A stretch of DNA of 50,326 bases from the NCBI GenBank assembly GCA_017502125.1, contig JAFVVN010000013.1, forward strand, positions 1 through 50,326, read 5' to 3'. The DNA is from Bacteroidales bacterium (lineage in GTDB: Bacteria; Bacteroidota; Bacteroidia; Bacteroidales; UBA932). The notes beneath the pieces are model-generated. The model was not told the DNA's origin. It was given only the letters and a program-made list of their open reading frames with translations, and did not search any database. Positions within the stretch are counted from its first letter, which is position 1. Each line of letters opens with the position of its first letter. The translations under genes were made by a program, and so were the position numbers. This document shows positions 8,811 through 16,986 of this stretch, piece by piece.

Positions 8811-9659
8811 ATGGCAAGGAAAGAGGAAAAGAAGGAAGTAAGGAAAGGCGGGTTCTTCTCCCATTGGGTGGTGCGTAATCTCCTGGGTGCCCTGGCTGTT
8901 GTCGTGGTACTCATTGCTGGAGCGATAATCTTCCTGAACATTGTGACAAAGCATAATCAGGAACTCATTGTGCCGGATCTTTCCAACCTTACAATTGAGG
9001 AAGCATCGGCAGTAGCTGAGCAGGCCCAGATGCGGATCGATGTGACTGACTCCGTGTTTGTCAGGAGAATGAAGAGGGGAGCGGTCTACAGACAGAATCC
9101 TGTTCCGGGATCGAAGGTCAAGAGCGGCAGACGTATTGCTCTGACCATCAATGCTGTGAATGCAAAGGAGATCACCATGCCTAACCTCATAGGATATTCC
9201 ACCCGCCAGGCAAAGGTGGAACTTCTTTCCCGTGGTCTTGTTCTTGGAAAGCTCATATATGTCCAGGATATGGCCACCAATAATGTCCTTCGTCAGCTGC
9301 GTGGCTTCAAGGAGATAGAGCCTGGTACCATGGTGGAGAGCGGCACTGTCATAAATCTTGTTGTGGGACTCAATTCCACTGACAATGTGACTTTTGTGCC
9401 ATATCTTGGCGGTCTGAGGAACATGAGTGCTGTCGAGGCAGTTCATGACCATTCGCTGAATGTGGGAGAACTTGTATTCGACGAGACCGTCAAGGACTAT
9501 GAAGATAGTCTTAATGCGGTGGTCTACAAGCAGATGCCTGAACCATGCGACACAATATCCGTCAGCATGGGAGAGACAGTGGATCTCTATCTGACGCTTG
9601 ATCCTACCCGTGTCCCTGTGCGCGAGACTAAAATCGTGGTAAAGGAAAAAGAGGAATAA
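8811..9659 (+). CDS. PASTA domain-containing membrane protein
   Basis: Single-pass membrane protein of 282 residues. A basic cytoplasmic N-terminus is followed by one transmembrane helix (about residues 23-45, NLLGALAVVVVLIAGAIIFL) and three PASTA repeats outside the membrane, beginning at VPDLSNLTIEEA, MPNLIGYSTRQA and VPYLGGLRNMSA. PASTA domains bind peptidoglycan fragments or beta-lactams in kinases and PBPs, but no kinase or transpeptidase domain is attached here. A TTG codon (8808) directly before the ATG could also be read as a start. The stop overlaps the rluD ATG by one base (TAATG), so expression is probably coupled. Confidence 0.9.
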   Translation: MARKEEKKEVRKGGFFSHWVVRNLLGALAVVVVLIAGAIIFLNIVTKHNQELIVPDLSNLTIEEASAVAEQAQMRIDVTDSVFVRRMKRGAVYRQNPVPGSKVKSGRRIALTINAVNAKEITMPNLIGYSTRQAKVELLSRGLVLGKLIYVQDMATNNVLRQLRGFKEIEPGTMVESGTVINLVVGLNSTDNVTFVPYLGGLRNMSAVEAVHDHSLNVGELVFDETVKDYEDSLNAVVYKQMPEPCDTISVSMGETVDLYLTLDPTRVPVRETKIVVKEKEE

Positions 9660-10762
9660 TGGACAACAGATATCTCAGTTTCGATGAGGATCCGATAGAG
9701 GATTTCGACGCTTCGCAGGCTGGTGACGAGGTGGCATATGAGGACGAACAGCAGGAGATGTTCGAGCATTACCGTTTCGACATTTCTGCCGGCCAGGTTC
9801 CGATGCGTGTGGACAAGTATCTTGCAACGCATATGGAATACACCTCACGTCACCGTATCCAGCTGGCAATCAAGGCGGAATATATTCGTGTGAATGACAA
9901 GATCGTGAAGGCTAACTACGTCGTCCGTCCGGGCGATGTGGTGACTTTCGTGATGCCTTACCAGAGACGTGGGCTGGAGATTCTTCCGGAGGATATACCT
10001 TTGAATATCGTTCATGAGGACGACGATGTGCTTGTGCTGAACAAAGAAGCCGGCATGGTGGTTCACCCGGGTCACGGCCATTTCAGCGGCACCCTGGTCA
10101 ACGCCCTGGCACATCACCTTGGAATCTCGCAAGGCCCTGATGCTCAGGATGAAAGGATGGGTGTGCTGGTTCATAGAATCGATAAGGACACATCGGGACT
10201 TCTTGTCGTGGCCAAGAATGACGAGGCTCAGCTGAACCTCGCAAAGCAGTTCTTTGTTCACTCGATCGAACGCAGATATGTGGCGATTGTGTGGGGAAAC
10301 CTCAAGGAAGATGAGGGCACAATCATCGGTAACATCGGACGTGACCCTAACGACCGCATGCGTTTCAAGGTCTTCCCCGACGGAGATTACGGCAAGCACG
10401 CCGTGACTCATTATCGCGTATTGGAACGCTTCGGATATGTGACGGTGGTGGAATGCCGTCTGGAGACAGGAAGAACCCATCAGATCCGTGTGCATTTCAA
10501 CTGGATAGGCCATCCTCTCTTCAACGACTCACGCTATGACGGCTCGGAGATCCGCAAGGGAACCATATATGCGAAATACCGCCAGTTCATCGAGAACTGC
10601 TTCAAGCTCCTCCCCCGCCAGGCCCTCCATGCCAAGACCCTCGGCTTCGTCCACCCTCGCACCAAGCAGATGGTCCGCTTCGACTCGCCCCTTCCTGCCG
10701 ACATGCAGGCCCTCATAGACAAATGGCGCAAATACGCCGAAAACATGGTTCCTGAAGAATAG
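9659..10762 (+). CDS. rluD: RluA-family pseudouridine synthase, RluD-like
   Basis: RNA-modifying enzyme that converts uridines to pseudouridine in 23S rRNA. After an acidic N-terminal extension of about 40 residues comes an S4 RNA-binding domain (DKYLATHMEYTSRHRIQLAI to VRPGDVV). The RluA catalytic domain follows, with the nucleophile D175 in HRIDKDTSGLLVVAK and the motif GRTHQIRVH. The length of 367 residues is normal for RluD-like proteins in Bacteroidota. I call RluD rather than RluC from the S4 domain and overall similarity, but the exact target position is not certain. It is the last gene of the LysE-DUF362-PASTA-RluD operon; the hairpin at 10842 follows. Confidence 0.92.
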   Translation: MDNRYLSFDEDPIEDFDASQAGDEVAYEDEQQEMFEHYRFDISAGQVPMRVDKYLATHMEYTSRHRIQLAIKAEYIRVNDKIVKANYVVRPGDVVTFVMPYQRRGLEILPEDIPLNIVHEDDDVLVLNKEAGMVVHPGHGHFSGTLVNALAHHLGISQGPDAQDERMGVLVHRIDKDTSGLLVVAKNDEAQLNLAKQFFVHSIERRYVAIVWGNLKEDEGTIIGNIGRDPNDRMRFKVFPDGDYGKHAVTHYRVLERFGYVTVVECRLETGRTHQIRVHFNWIGHPLFNDSRYDGSEIRKGTIYAKYRQFIENCFKLLPRQALHAKTLGFVHPRTKQMVRFDSPLPADMQALIDKWRKYAENMVPEE

Positions 10763-10771
10763 TTGTACATG

Positions 10772-10894
10772 GTTGTACATGAATCTGCCCTTTTTGTGTA
10801 GCACACGTCTTTGAAATGGGGCAAAAATGGGCATTTATATAGCGGGTGCTACATGAAAACCTTGAAATCATGTAGCACCCGCTTTATGTGTGGC
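10772..10894. repeat. hairpin-bearing direct repeat, copy 1
   Basis: This 123-bp segment recurs at 17197-17318 in the same orientation with about six differences (roughly 95% identity). It starts gttgtacatgaatctgcc and ends tttatgtgtggc. It contains a perfect 15-bp hairpin and ends 7 bp from the last codon of the Rpn gene at 10901, so it is likely the 3' flank carried with that gene family. Confidence 0.85.
10842..10882. terminator. bidirectional hairpin between rluD and the Rpn gene
   Basis: Arms 10842-10856 and 10868-10882 pair perfectly over 15 bp (GCGGGTGCTACATGA) around an 11-nt loop. It lies between two convergent genes, so it can end transcription from both sides, although the T tracts are weak. 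It sits inside the direct repeat, so it may instead be a functional end of the Rpn element. Confidence 0.65.
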
Positions 10895-10900
10895 GATGGA

Positions 10901-11800
10901 CTATCTGCTTTGTAATTCATTTACCTCCTCAGCGGAGAGTCCTGTTAGTTCCATGACCTGCTCTACCGGAAGTCCGGCTGCCAGCATTCTGGTGGCTATG
11001 GCAGCCTTCTCCTGCTCTCTTCCTTCTTCTTTTCCAAGTCTTTTAGCAGTAGCCAACTCACCGTTTCGCCTTTTTTCGTCGTACATGTCCTGATCGTATT
11101 GAAGTCGTTTTGCCTTGTCAAACTCAGCAATCTCGCAGGCTTCAAGCAGATGAGTGAAAATCTCTTTCCGGAGTTCCTTCGGCTGGTTCTGCAGCCTCCA
11201 TCCGTTCTTGATGATGAATAGCATCTTTTCAAGATCGTTTTCACATTCTGCCAGTTCCTTGTCAAATCTTGCCAACTCTGCAAATATAATAAATATAGTT
11301 TCGTCCTGCAATTCGTTGGTTTCCTTTTCTCGAAATGTGTATTCCGACATATACTTCTTTTCCCAAAGGGTTTCATCATCATGCCGGATTTCCGTTCCCA
11401 TCAGCCCTATCAGGTACACAGGCGCGACATCGTATTCCTCTCCCTTTCTGTTCTGCATGTCATATGCCCGGCTTGCGTAGCTTACACATCTTTTGAACCA
11501 GTAATCATTCGGATAGCACTGCATCTCCACTATGAATGCAGTTCCGTCCATGCCCTGACACATGAAATCATATTGAAACTCCTTGCTCTCCAGGGTCGGT
11601 CCCTGATATTCCGTCTGCAGATAGGTTATGTCATGCACCTGTTTCCCTTCAGGTAACAATATGTTGATGACCGACATCACCACATCCTTATTTGCACGGT
11701 CTCCAAATACCGCTTTGAATCCGCTGTTGGTCAGCAGGCTCACATACCTTTGCACCAATTCTGTCTTCTCCTCTTTCATGACTTTTCTTTTTTTCTGCAA
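10901..11800 (-). CDS. Rpn-family recombination-promoting nuclease / PD-(D/E)XK family transposase
   Basis: Protein of 299 residues of the Rpn/PDDEXK_2 family, whose E. coli members are nucleases that raise RecA-independent recombination. The N-terminal nuclease part carries GFKAVFGDRANKD and the active-site strand YDFMCQGMDGTAFIVEMQC, with D and E-x-Q in the expected order, then YPNDYWFKR. The C-terminus has a charged stretch (GKEEGREQEKAAIATR) and a small helical domain (GLPVEQVMELTGLSAEEV) typical of the family. The ATG at 11779 (MKEEKTELVQRY) is an alternative start. A second intact member is at 43231, and fragments are at 17314 and 44241. It is flanked on its 3' side by a repeat also found at 17197. 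Confidence 0.9.
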   Translation of the reverse strand: MQKKRKVMKEEKTELVQRYVSLLTNSGFKAVFGDRANKDVVMSVINILLPEGKQVHDITYLQTEYQGPTLESKEFQYDFMCQGMDGTAFIVEMQCYPNDYWFKRCVSYASRAYDMQNRKGEEYDVAPVYLIGLMGTEIRHDDETLWEKKYMSEYTFREKETNELQDETIFIIFAELARFDKELAECENDLEKMLFIIKNGWRLQNQPKELRKEIFTHLLEACEIAEFDKAKRLQYDQDMYDEKRRNGELATAKRLGKEEGREQEKAAIATRMLAAGLPVEQVMELTGLSAEEVNELQSR

Positions 11801-11812
11801 AGTTCCGAAGAC

Positions 11813-11843
11813 TTATCCGTATACCGAAAAAGTATACGGATAA
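11813..11843. repeat. 12-bp perfect inverted repeat upstream of the Rpn gene
   Basis: TTATCCGTATAC (11813-11824) is the exact reverse complement of 11832-11843, with a 7-nt loop. It lies 13 bp upstream of the Rpn ORF, where a promoter would be expected. It could be an operator, a leader hairpin or an element end. I found no matching copy near the second Rpn gene. Confidence 0.6.
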
Positions 11844-11845
11844 AT

Positions 11846-11882
11846 AGAAAAATCGCCCCTCCAGCCCACTGGAGAAGCGATT
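11846..11882 (-). terminator. rho-independent terminator of the 11953 gene
   Basis: On the minus strand a 14-bp stem with two G-U pairs (arms at 11869-11882 and 11851-11864, TGGG-type loop) is followed by a short T run (11847-11851 on the complementary strand). It ends transcription of the gene at 11953-12543 before the Rpn promoter region. Confidence 0.85.
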
Positions 11883-11952
11883 CTCTATTCAATATTTATT
11901 GAAAAACCTTAGGTTTTCAGATAAATTTGATGGTAGTCCTGAAGAATTGAAG

Positions 11953-12543
11953 TCAGCGTTCCGGAGGAATGACTTCCAGAGTCGTGAGGCCGCTGTTTAT
12001 TCCCACGACATAGCGGAATCTTTCTGACGGATCGGCCTTGTGGAAGTCGTCAAGATGCAATTCGCGTCCTTTCTGGAACTGCAGACATGAGAAGGTGTCT
12101 CCGGACTGCATTGTGGAGTTCTGAGTCTCTTCTGCGACGAATCTGTTGTCCCCCAGATAGCGGACAGTGCACATTCGGTCAGGAAGCCAGCCTATCCTGA
12201 TGCGTGTCCCGACTGCCAGATCAGCAGCGTTGATTGTACTGCCGGTAAAAAGTTCGGACTCGTGCCCCTCAGACGAGAGTGATTCGCAGAACTGCTCCCA
12301 ACTGTGTATGCCTATGAAACGGCAGAGTACATTAAGCGTTCTGACAGATACGGTGTCATACCGTCTTGTAGAATATCCCCACAGCCTCTCCAGAGTGCTT
12401 TCTGACATATGTTCGCGCAACGTGAATTCGATTCCTGCTGAAAGACGCAGGAAATCTCCGTGGGTGTTCAAGGGAAAATCTATTGACTTCTCAATTCGCT
12501 CTCTGAGCAGTGCTATCTGTGGAATATCTGTCTTTATGTTCAT
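11953..12543 (-). CDS. hypothetical protein, possible small regulator, divergent from the kinase
   Basis: I do not recognise this 196-residue protein with certainty. The N-terminal 85 residues look helical (RLSAGIEFTLREHMSESTLERLWGYS, with RTLNVLCRFIGIHSWEQFCES), a pattern seen in Bacteroidota proteins with a helix-turn-helix-like region. The C-terminal 100 residues look like a beta-rich, SH3-like domain (VGTRIRIGWLPDRMCTVRYLG, TFSCLQFQKGRELHLDDF). There is no signal peptide or membrane segment. It is transcribed divergently from the kinase gene, with 70 bp between start codons and two abutting -7 boxes, so co-regulation or phosphorylation of this protein by the kinase is a reasonable guess. 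A good terminator follows. Confidence 0.75.
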   Translation of the reverse strand: MNIKTDIPQIALLRERIEKSIDFPLNTHGDFLRLSAGIEFTLREHMSESTLERLWGYSTRRYDTVSVRTLNVLCRFIGIHSWEQFCESLSSEGHESELFTGSTINAADLAVGTRIRIGWLPDRMCTVRYLGDNRFVAEETQNSTMQSGDTFSCLQFQKGRELHLDDFHKADPSERFRYVVGINSGLTTLEVIPPER

Positions 12544-12550
12544 AACGAGA

Positions 12551-12558
12551 CAAAAATA
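12551..12558 (-). promoter_or_regulatory. -7 box for the 11953-12543 gene
   Basis: The minus strand reads TATTTTTG, fitting TAnnTTTG. The expected transcription start would be at about 12544, one base before the ATG at 12543, which predicts a leaderless or nearly leaderless mRNA. The next in-frame Met is residue 46, so a later start is unlikely. Confidence 0.45.
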
Positions 12559-12563
12559 ATCAT

Positions 12564-12571
12564 TATATTTG
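12564..12571 (+). promoter_or_regulatory. -7 box for the kinase gene
   Basis: TATATTTG matches the consensus exactly. It overlaps the in-frame ATG at 12569, which therefore cannot be the kinase start; the predicted leader to the ATG at 12614 is about 36 nt. It abuts the opposing -7 box at 12551-12558, so the two promoters probably compete. Confidence 0.6.
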
Positions 12572-12613
12572 AGGTCGCAATGCCATAGCCGAACAAGACA
12601 TAAAAAGACAAAA

Positions 12614-13804
12614 ATGAGCGAAAATTCCCAGCTTCTGCCTATGTGCGCCCCCGTTTCTTATGACTCCGGGTATGCCGATCCTGTATTGATTGCAGAAAGT
12701 TCCATAAGCCGGCTTTACAAGGTAAGCAAGGCAGGGAAATATTTCATTCTGAAGACTGCATGTGACGATTCCGGACTCATGATGGCGATGATGAGAAGGG
12801 AATATGACATCTCGATAGGCCTCGATCATCCGCATATTGCCAATGTATTCACCTTTGAGGAAAACACTGTTGTCGGTCCGTGCATAGTGATGGAATACGT
12901 GGATGGAAGAAATCTGGCGGAGTTCCTCCGGGAGAATCCATCCATGTCCTCTCGCAGAAGGATTGCCGGCCAGTTGATGGATGCTGTCGGCTATCTCCAT
13001 CGCAAAGGGGTGATTCACAACGATCTGAAGCCGGAGAATATATTGATAAGTCGCACTGACAATTCTGTCAAGCTTCTGGATTTCGGACTCTCCGACACTG
13101 ATGCATACTATCTTGCCAGAACCATGGGCTGTACTGCGGAATATGCCTCGCCGGAACTTCTCAGGCATGAAAGTGTTGATTCCAGAAGCGATATATATTC
13201 TCTTGGGCTCCTCCTTAAGGATATTCTTGGGACGAGATATTCCCGCATAATTAAAAGATGTACCGAGCAGAACAGGGATGACAGGTATGCGGATGTCGAT
13301 CAGGTGATAAAGGCGATATCTCACAGATATCGTCCCGTCTATGCAGCTTTGGCTGTCGCATGCCTTGTATTTCTGATCTGGATGGCGGGCAATGTCGTCG
13401 ATGAAATAAGTGAGTTCCGGGAGTTCAAAACTGCAGAAAAGGAGAGGCAGGAACTATGCGACTCTGTATATGCAGCCATTGATTCTCAGGTACATGCAAT
13501 CTATGTCGGCTTGGAGGAACGATTGAAGTCAATTCCTTATATGGAGTTCGGATTTCAGGAAATGGCAACTGCAATGAAGAGACTTCCGGCAATCTGGGAC
13601 AGTTTTCAGGATGCTACTTCTGATCAGCAGCTTATAAGCGGCTTCGTGTCTTATTGCACCACTATCCAGCAGCAATATTATGAGAGAGTCATAAAAACTA
13701 TCGAGGCAAAACCCTCGTATGCGAGGTCGGGATTATCACTCGAGGAAATACAATTTTATAACGGCCTTATTGCTAAGGAAGAGACTTACAGACCTTTCAA
13801 ATAG
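12614..13804 (+). CDS. membrane-anchored serine/threonine protein kinase
   Basis: Eukaryotic-type protein kinase of 396 residues. The cytoplasmic kinase domain (about residues 20-235) shows the ATP-binding lysine K47 (YFILK), the hinge region CIVMEYVDGRNLAEF, the catalytic loop HNDLKPEN with D137, the DFG motif at D156 and the APE-like ASPELL. The usual glycine-rich loop is degenerate (AESSISRLYKV), and the catalytic loop has N rather than R before Asp, so it is a non-RD kinase. One transmembrane helix follows at about 242-262, then a 130-residue outer domain rich in charged helix and without a recognised fold. The start at 12614 (MSENSQLLP) is set by the -7 box upstream. The target is unknown; the divergent neighbour is a candidate. 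Confidence 0.9.
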   Translation: MSENSQLLPMCAPVSYDSGYADPVLIAESSISRLYKVSKAGKYFILKTACDDSGLMMAMMRREYDISIGLDHPHIANVFTFEENTVVGPCIVMEYVDGRNLAEFLRENPSMSSRRRIAGQLMDAVGYLHRKGVIHNDLKPENILISRTDNSVKLLDFGLSDTDAYYLARTMGCTAEYASPELLRHESVDSRSDIYSLGLLLKDILGTRYSRIIKRCTEQNRDDRYADVDQVIKAISHRYRPVYAALAVACLVFLIWMAGNVVDEISEFREFKTAEKERQELCDSVYAAIDSQVHAIYVGLEERLKSIPYMEFGFQEMATAMKRLPAIWDSFQDATSDQQLISGFVSYCTTIQQQYYERVIKTIEAKPSYARSGLSLEEIQFYNGLIAKEETYRPFK

Positions 13805-14184
13805 CAAAGACAAGCAAAGACAATCCGTCCGGGTTATATTTTTTGATACATTTGCCACCGTAAAACAGCAACAGCCCCAAATACTGTTCAGGCCGTTGGT
13901 TTTGTTACTATGTTTTGTTATATTTGCAAGACATAATACTGAAACACAGAGAGTGTTTTGCTTTACCCTCGCTGATGAACCTAGGAAATTCATTACGGAA
14001 TGAGGATAAGCAGATAACCTCACCTGTATCTGTACCCCTCTCAGGGTCGGTATCAGCGTGGGCTGTTGCTTATTTCAATTCCGAGGCAGTTCCTAGGGCC
14101 TATCAGCTGAAATGAGCAATGCGTCCCACGCTTTCTGCATCTATAACCCTTTTATTCTCAGGGACGGGGAGCAAAAAACTCAAG
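13805..14184. other. intergenic region and long leader before the AT-rich genes
   Basis: This 380-bp stretch holds no gene I can support. ORFs here have neither a good start nor a protein-like composition. It contains a promoter at 13896-13926 and then about 250 nt of untranslated leader. Short complementary segments (CCTAGGAA 13980-13987 with 14090-14097; AGCGTGGG 14055-14062 with 14125-14132) would form a pseudoknot-like arrangement, but matches of 8 bp are expected by chance at about this rate. Confidence 0.5.
13896..13926 (+). promoter_or_regulatory. promoter for the AT-rich gene pair
   Basis: The -7 box TATATTTG (13919-13926) is exact. A TTG at 13896-13898 lies 20 bp upstream and can serve as a -33 element. 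Transcription would start near 13933, leaving a leader of about 250 nt before the ATG at 14185. Confidence 0.5.
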
Positions 14185-15111
14185 ATGAGCCAAAATAAAT
14201 TGCAGAACTTCTTCAACGACCTGGATGATTTTTGGGAGGATGATGGAGCAGTCTTCAAACAAAAAGTTAAGGAAGTACGATTGGAGGGGATTCGCCAAAT
14301 TCTGTCAGAAATTCAACGACTTGATGATAATAATCTTAATGCTGGATCAGCATATTCAATTAATAAGCGAATTATTTATTCAACTTTTACACATGCTGGT
14401 GTTAGTCGCAGCGATTTGTTGGATCATATCATTCTGCAACTGACACTTATAGATAATATGTATTCGACTCAGATGACTCGTCGCTATTATGGTATAGGTG
14501 AACTCGCAGAAGTCTTATTCCTGTTATCTGGCGGGAGTCTTAATACCCTTAAAGATAAATTCTTTGAATATTTGAACAATGGGCACCGACATTCTCCAAT
14601 ATTCGATTTTGTATCTGGGCATTTGAGACGATATAAGGATGGCTCAGATAATAGATTGAGTAATTTGTTTTCAGAGGGTTATGGAATAGGGAAAGATGCT
14701 AAATCAAAGGGGACAGCTATATCGCTGGTCAGCAAGTATGCATATTTCTTAACAGATTTTCAATTTCCAATCTATGATTCTGTTGTAAAAGAAATGTATC
14801 CTAAGTTGTGTAATTATTTATTCCTTGAAAACATGCCTGACATCAAGGTTACTGACATCGCGAAATATATTAATGCTATTGATACGTTAAGGAATATTAT
14901 AGGAACATCAGCCACATATGATACTTTTGATAGACTCCTTTGGTATGTAGGGAAAATTCAGAGAGGTAATTTGTCGTTGTTGTTAAGTATGGAGGATTAC
15001 TCTAAATACGGTGCTGGCTTTGATATAAACAAATCTGACTTATCTGAACTGCCATTCTTGAAAAATAACAGCGTTTTAAAGAAAATCTTTATGCTGGCAG
15101 AAAACTTATAG
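14185..15111 (+). CDS. hypothetical protein, AT-rich accessory gene
   Basis: A 308-residue soluble protein, predicted all-helical, with no signal peptide or membrane segment. I do not recognise a family with confidence. The segment GTAISLVSKYAYFLTDFQFPIYDSVV recalls the 'F-P-I-Y-D' helix of OGG-fold/HhH-type proteins found in accessory and defence genes; this is a weak resemblance. Its base composition is visibly more AT-rich than the surrounding core genes, with many ATT, AAT and TTA codons, which suggests recent transfer. An in-frame ATG at 14119 exists, but MSQNKLQNFFNDL at 14185 is a more natural N-terminus. The next AT-rich gene follows after 24 bp and is probably co-transcribed. Confidence 0.7.
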   Translation: MSQNKLQNFFNDLDDFWEDDGAVFKQKVKEVRLEGIRQILSEIQRLDDNNLNAGSAYSINKRIIYSTFTHAGVSRSDLLDHIILQLTLIDNMYSTQMTRRYYGIGELAEVLFLLSGGSLNTLKDKFFEYLNNGHRHSPIFDFVSGHLRRYKDGSDNRLSNLFSEGYGIGKDAKSKGTAISLVSKYAYFLTDFQFPIYDSVVKEMYPKLCNYLFLENMPDIKVTDIAKYINAIDTLRNIIGTSATYDTFDRLLWYVGKIQRGNLSLLLSMEDYSKYGAGFDINKSDLSELPFLKNNSVLKKIFMLAENL

Positions 15112-15135
15112 TATATTAAATTAATACCTATTATT

Positions 15136-16986
15136 ATGAAAACTAAAGTATTATTTATTTGTACATTATTTTTAACAGTATGTACAATTGCTGCTCAAGA
15201 GCAGAAACAAGCTACAAAGAAGATACTTATGAACACCTTGTGGCCTTTACATGGTGATTATACTTATTCATATTCTATGAGAGAGGATGGAACGGCATTC
15301 TATAATGGCCCCTTTACTATTGTGGCCCAAGATAATGTAAGTAGAGCAGCAACCTTTTTTGAGCCTGCAGCTAACATTAATGGAACGTATAAGTTGACAG
15401 GAAGTCATCTGAATGGAAATTTACATGGAACTTTGAACTTGAATTGTAAGATTAATGTTACAGAGACTCCTGGTGGGACTGATGTGATATCATATAAGTT
15501 GAATGGAAACTTTAAGGATGGTCTTCCTCATGGAGCATTCAATCAAGCATACACCGGGCAAAATGAATGTTTTGTGAATGTGAACTATAATAATGGAAGA
15601 TTGGTAGGTAGTTATAGAATTAAAGGCATTACTAAAGATCTGCCTGAAGAAATTTCCGGAACTTTAAGCTCAAAAGGAGAATTGACAGGTAGGTGGAAAT
15701 TTGGAAATCGGACAAATGAGTATATCAATAGTGTGTTGATTAAGACCTTTGATGGTGAAACAGCTGCAGGTACACCATCATTAATAGTGACAAAGTCAAC
15801 CCAATTTGCAAACGGACAGATTTCGGAGAAACAGCTTAATGCAGAGTCTATTTATGTATGTACAGATAGCCTTGACTTAGGTGTTAAGGCATGGTCGCTT
15901 ATTCTGAGAAGAGACGCAATTAATTGGGATGATTTTGGGGTATGGAAATTTGGACAGAGTGCATATATAAAATATAAATACTTGAAGCAACTGCTGTTCT
16001 TTAAGGATGAGCACTTTGGTGAAATCCTTAATGATATAGGAGAGGCTGTTGCGACAAATACCCATGGTAGTTTTATATATTTGACAAATAATCCTTTATA
16101 TTCGGATATTATAGATTATGACAAGACTTATAATCTATATTATGTGCGTGTCCATAGGGCTGCAGAAAAAGGTCTGAAGTATATCTCATACATAAAGGGC
16201 CCCAAGAATCCGTCAGAGGTTGAGTTTACCGTGTATTTGACAGATGAACAGATGGCGAAGATCAATGAAACAGCTTTGAAGCAGATTCACTCAAAGGCGA
16301 TGACAATTCCTGATGTGTTGACTAAAGCCTTCTATGTTTCGTCGGGTGATTATACATACAAGTATTTGACTAGTGGTGATTTTACTAAGAATGAAATAGA
16401 TGTAAGAGAATTGGACAAAGAAATAGACAAGTACTATGATATGATTAAAACAGATATTACATATTCTCCGGATAGTACTTATTGTTATCTTAAGGATGTA
16501 AGAGGACAACTTTTCTGTTTTACTTTTGAGTCATGGTCAGATCTGGCAGTACAGTCAAGTAAATATGAGGAATTTTTACAATCTGTGCCAGCAGTATTTA
16601 AGGATAGTGTTGAAAGCAAAAGAGCAGACTGGGTTCAAAAACGGCACCAGCTGTATGTAACTATACTGAATGAAATTCTGAAGTATATAAGCAATAAGTT
16701 CTCGTCTGACTTTACTAATATTTCTGAGGTTGAAAAGTATTTTGATTTTGAGGGATATGAGAATCAAAATCATAGTGAGGTATTTACATCACATATTTTA
16801 GACTTTACTCCAATATCCGCATATGAAATCGAAAAAATATATGGAGAAAACAATGAAAAGGTAGATTGTCTTCTGACGGTATCTGGTCTATTTAAGAAGA
16901 CTAATTATAGAATCACCCTTCTATATAGAGATGGTAAAATCGTGCTTTCATCACTTGACAAGGATAATGCTCAGAAGCTAAAATAG
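15136..16986 (+). CDS. secreted hypothetical protein with MORN-like repeats, AT-rich
   Basis: A 616-residue exported protein. The first 20 residues form a signal peptide (MKTKVLFICTLFLTVCTIAAQ) without a lipobox Cys, so it is periplasmic or outside the cell. Residues about 30-200 contain repeated beta-hairpin-like segments with a G-x-(L/H)-G rhythm (LTGSHLNGNLHGTLN, LNGNFKDGLPHGAFN, YNNGRLVGSYRIKG, SSKGELTGRWKFG) that resemble MORN or YwqK-type repeats. The remaining 400 residues are not recognised. Composition is AT-rich like its upstream partner at 14185, and both differ from the flanking core genes. The function is unknown; the pair may be a transferred module. Confidence 0.72.
   Translation: MKTKVLFICTLFLTVCTIAAQEQKQATKKILMNTLWPLHGDYTYSYSMREDGTAFYNGPFTIVAQDNVSRAATFFEPAANINGTYKLTGSHLNGNLHGTLNLNCKINVTETPGGTDVISYKLNGNFKDGLPHGAFNQAYTGQNECFVNVNYNNGRLVGSYRIKGITKDLPEEISGTLSSKGELTGRWKFGNRTNEYINSVLIKTFDGETAAGTPSLIVTKSTQFANGQISEKQLNAESIYVCTDSLDLGVKAWSLILRRDAINWDDFGVWKFGQSAYIKYKYLKQLLFFKDEHFGEILNDIGEAVATNTHGSFIYLTNNPLYSDIIDYDKTYNLYYVRVHRAAEKGLKYISYIKGPKNPSEVEFTVYLTDEQMAKINETALKQIHSKAMTIPDVLTKAFYVSSGDYTYKYLTSGDFTKNEIDVRELDKEIDKYYDMIKTDITYSPDSTYCYLKDVRGQLFCFTFESWSDLAVQSSKYEEFLQSVPAVFKDSVESKRADWVQKRHQLYVTILNEILKYISNKFSSDFTNISEVEKYFDFEGYENQNHSEVFTSHILDFTPISAYEIEKIYGENNEKVDCLLTVSGLFKKTNYRITLLYRDGKIVLSSLDKDNAQKLK

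Noticed and set aside
10901-11800. Rpn gene as part of a complete insertion sequence
   Set aside because: I found no target-site duplication or terminal inverted repeats bounding the gene; the inverted repeat at 11813 has no partner at the other end.
13970-13992. CTGATGA followed by GAAA-like bases, reminiscent of a hammerhead ribozyme core
   Set aside because: There is no usable stem II between the two motifs and no closing stems.
13719-14003. 94-residue ORF overlapping the end of the kinase gene
   Set aside because: It shares most of its start with the kinase in another frame and runs through the promoter at 13896-13926.
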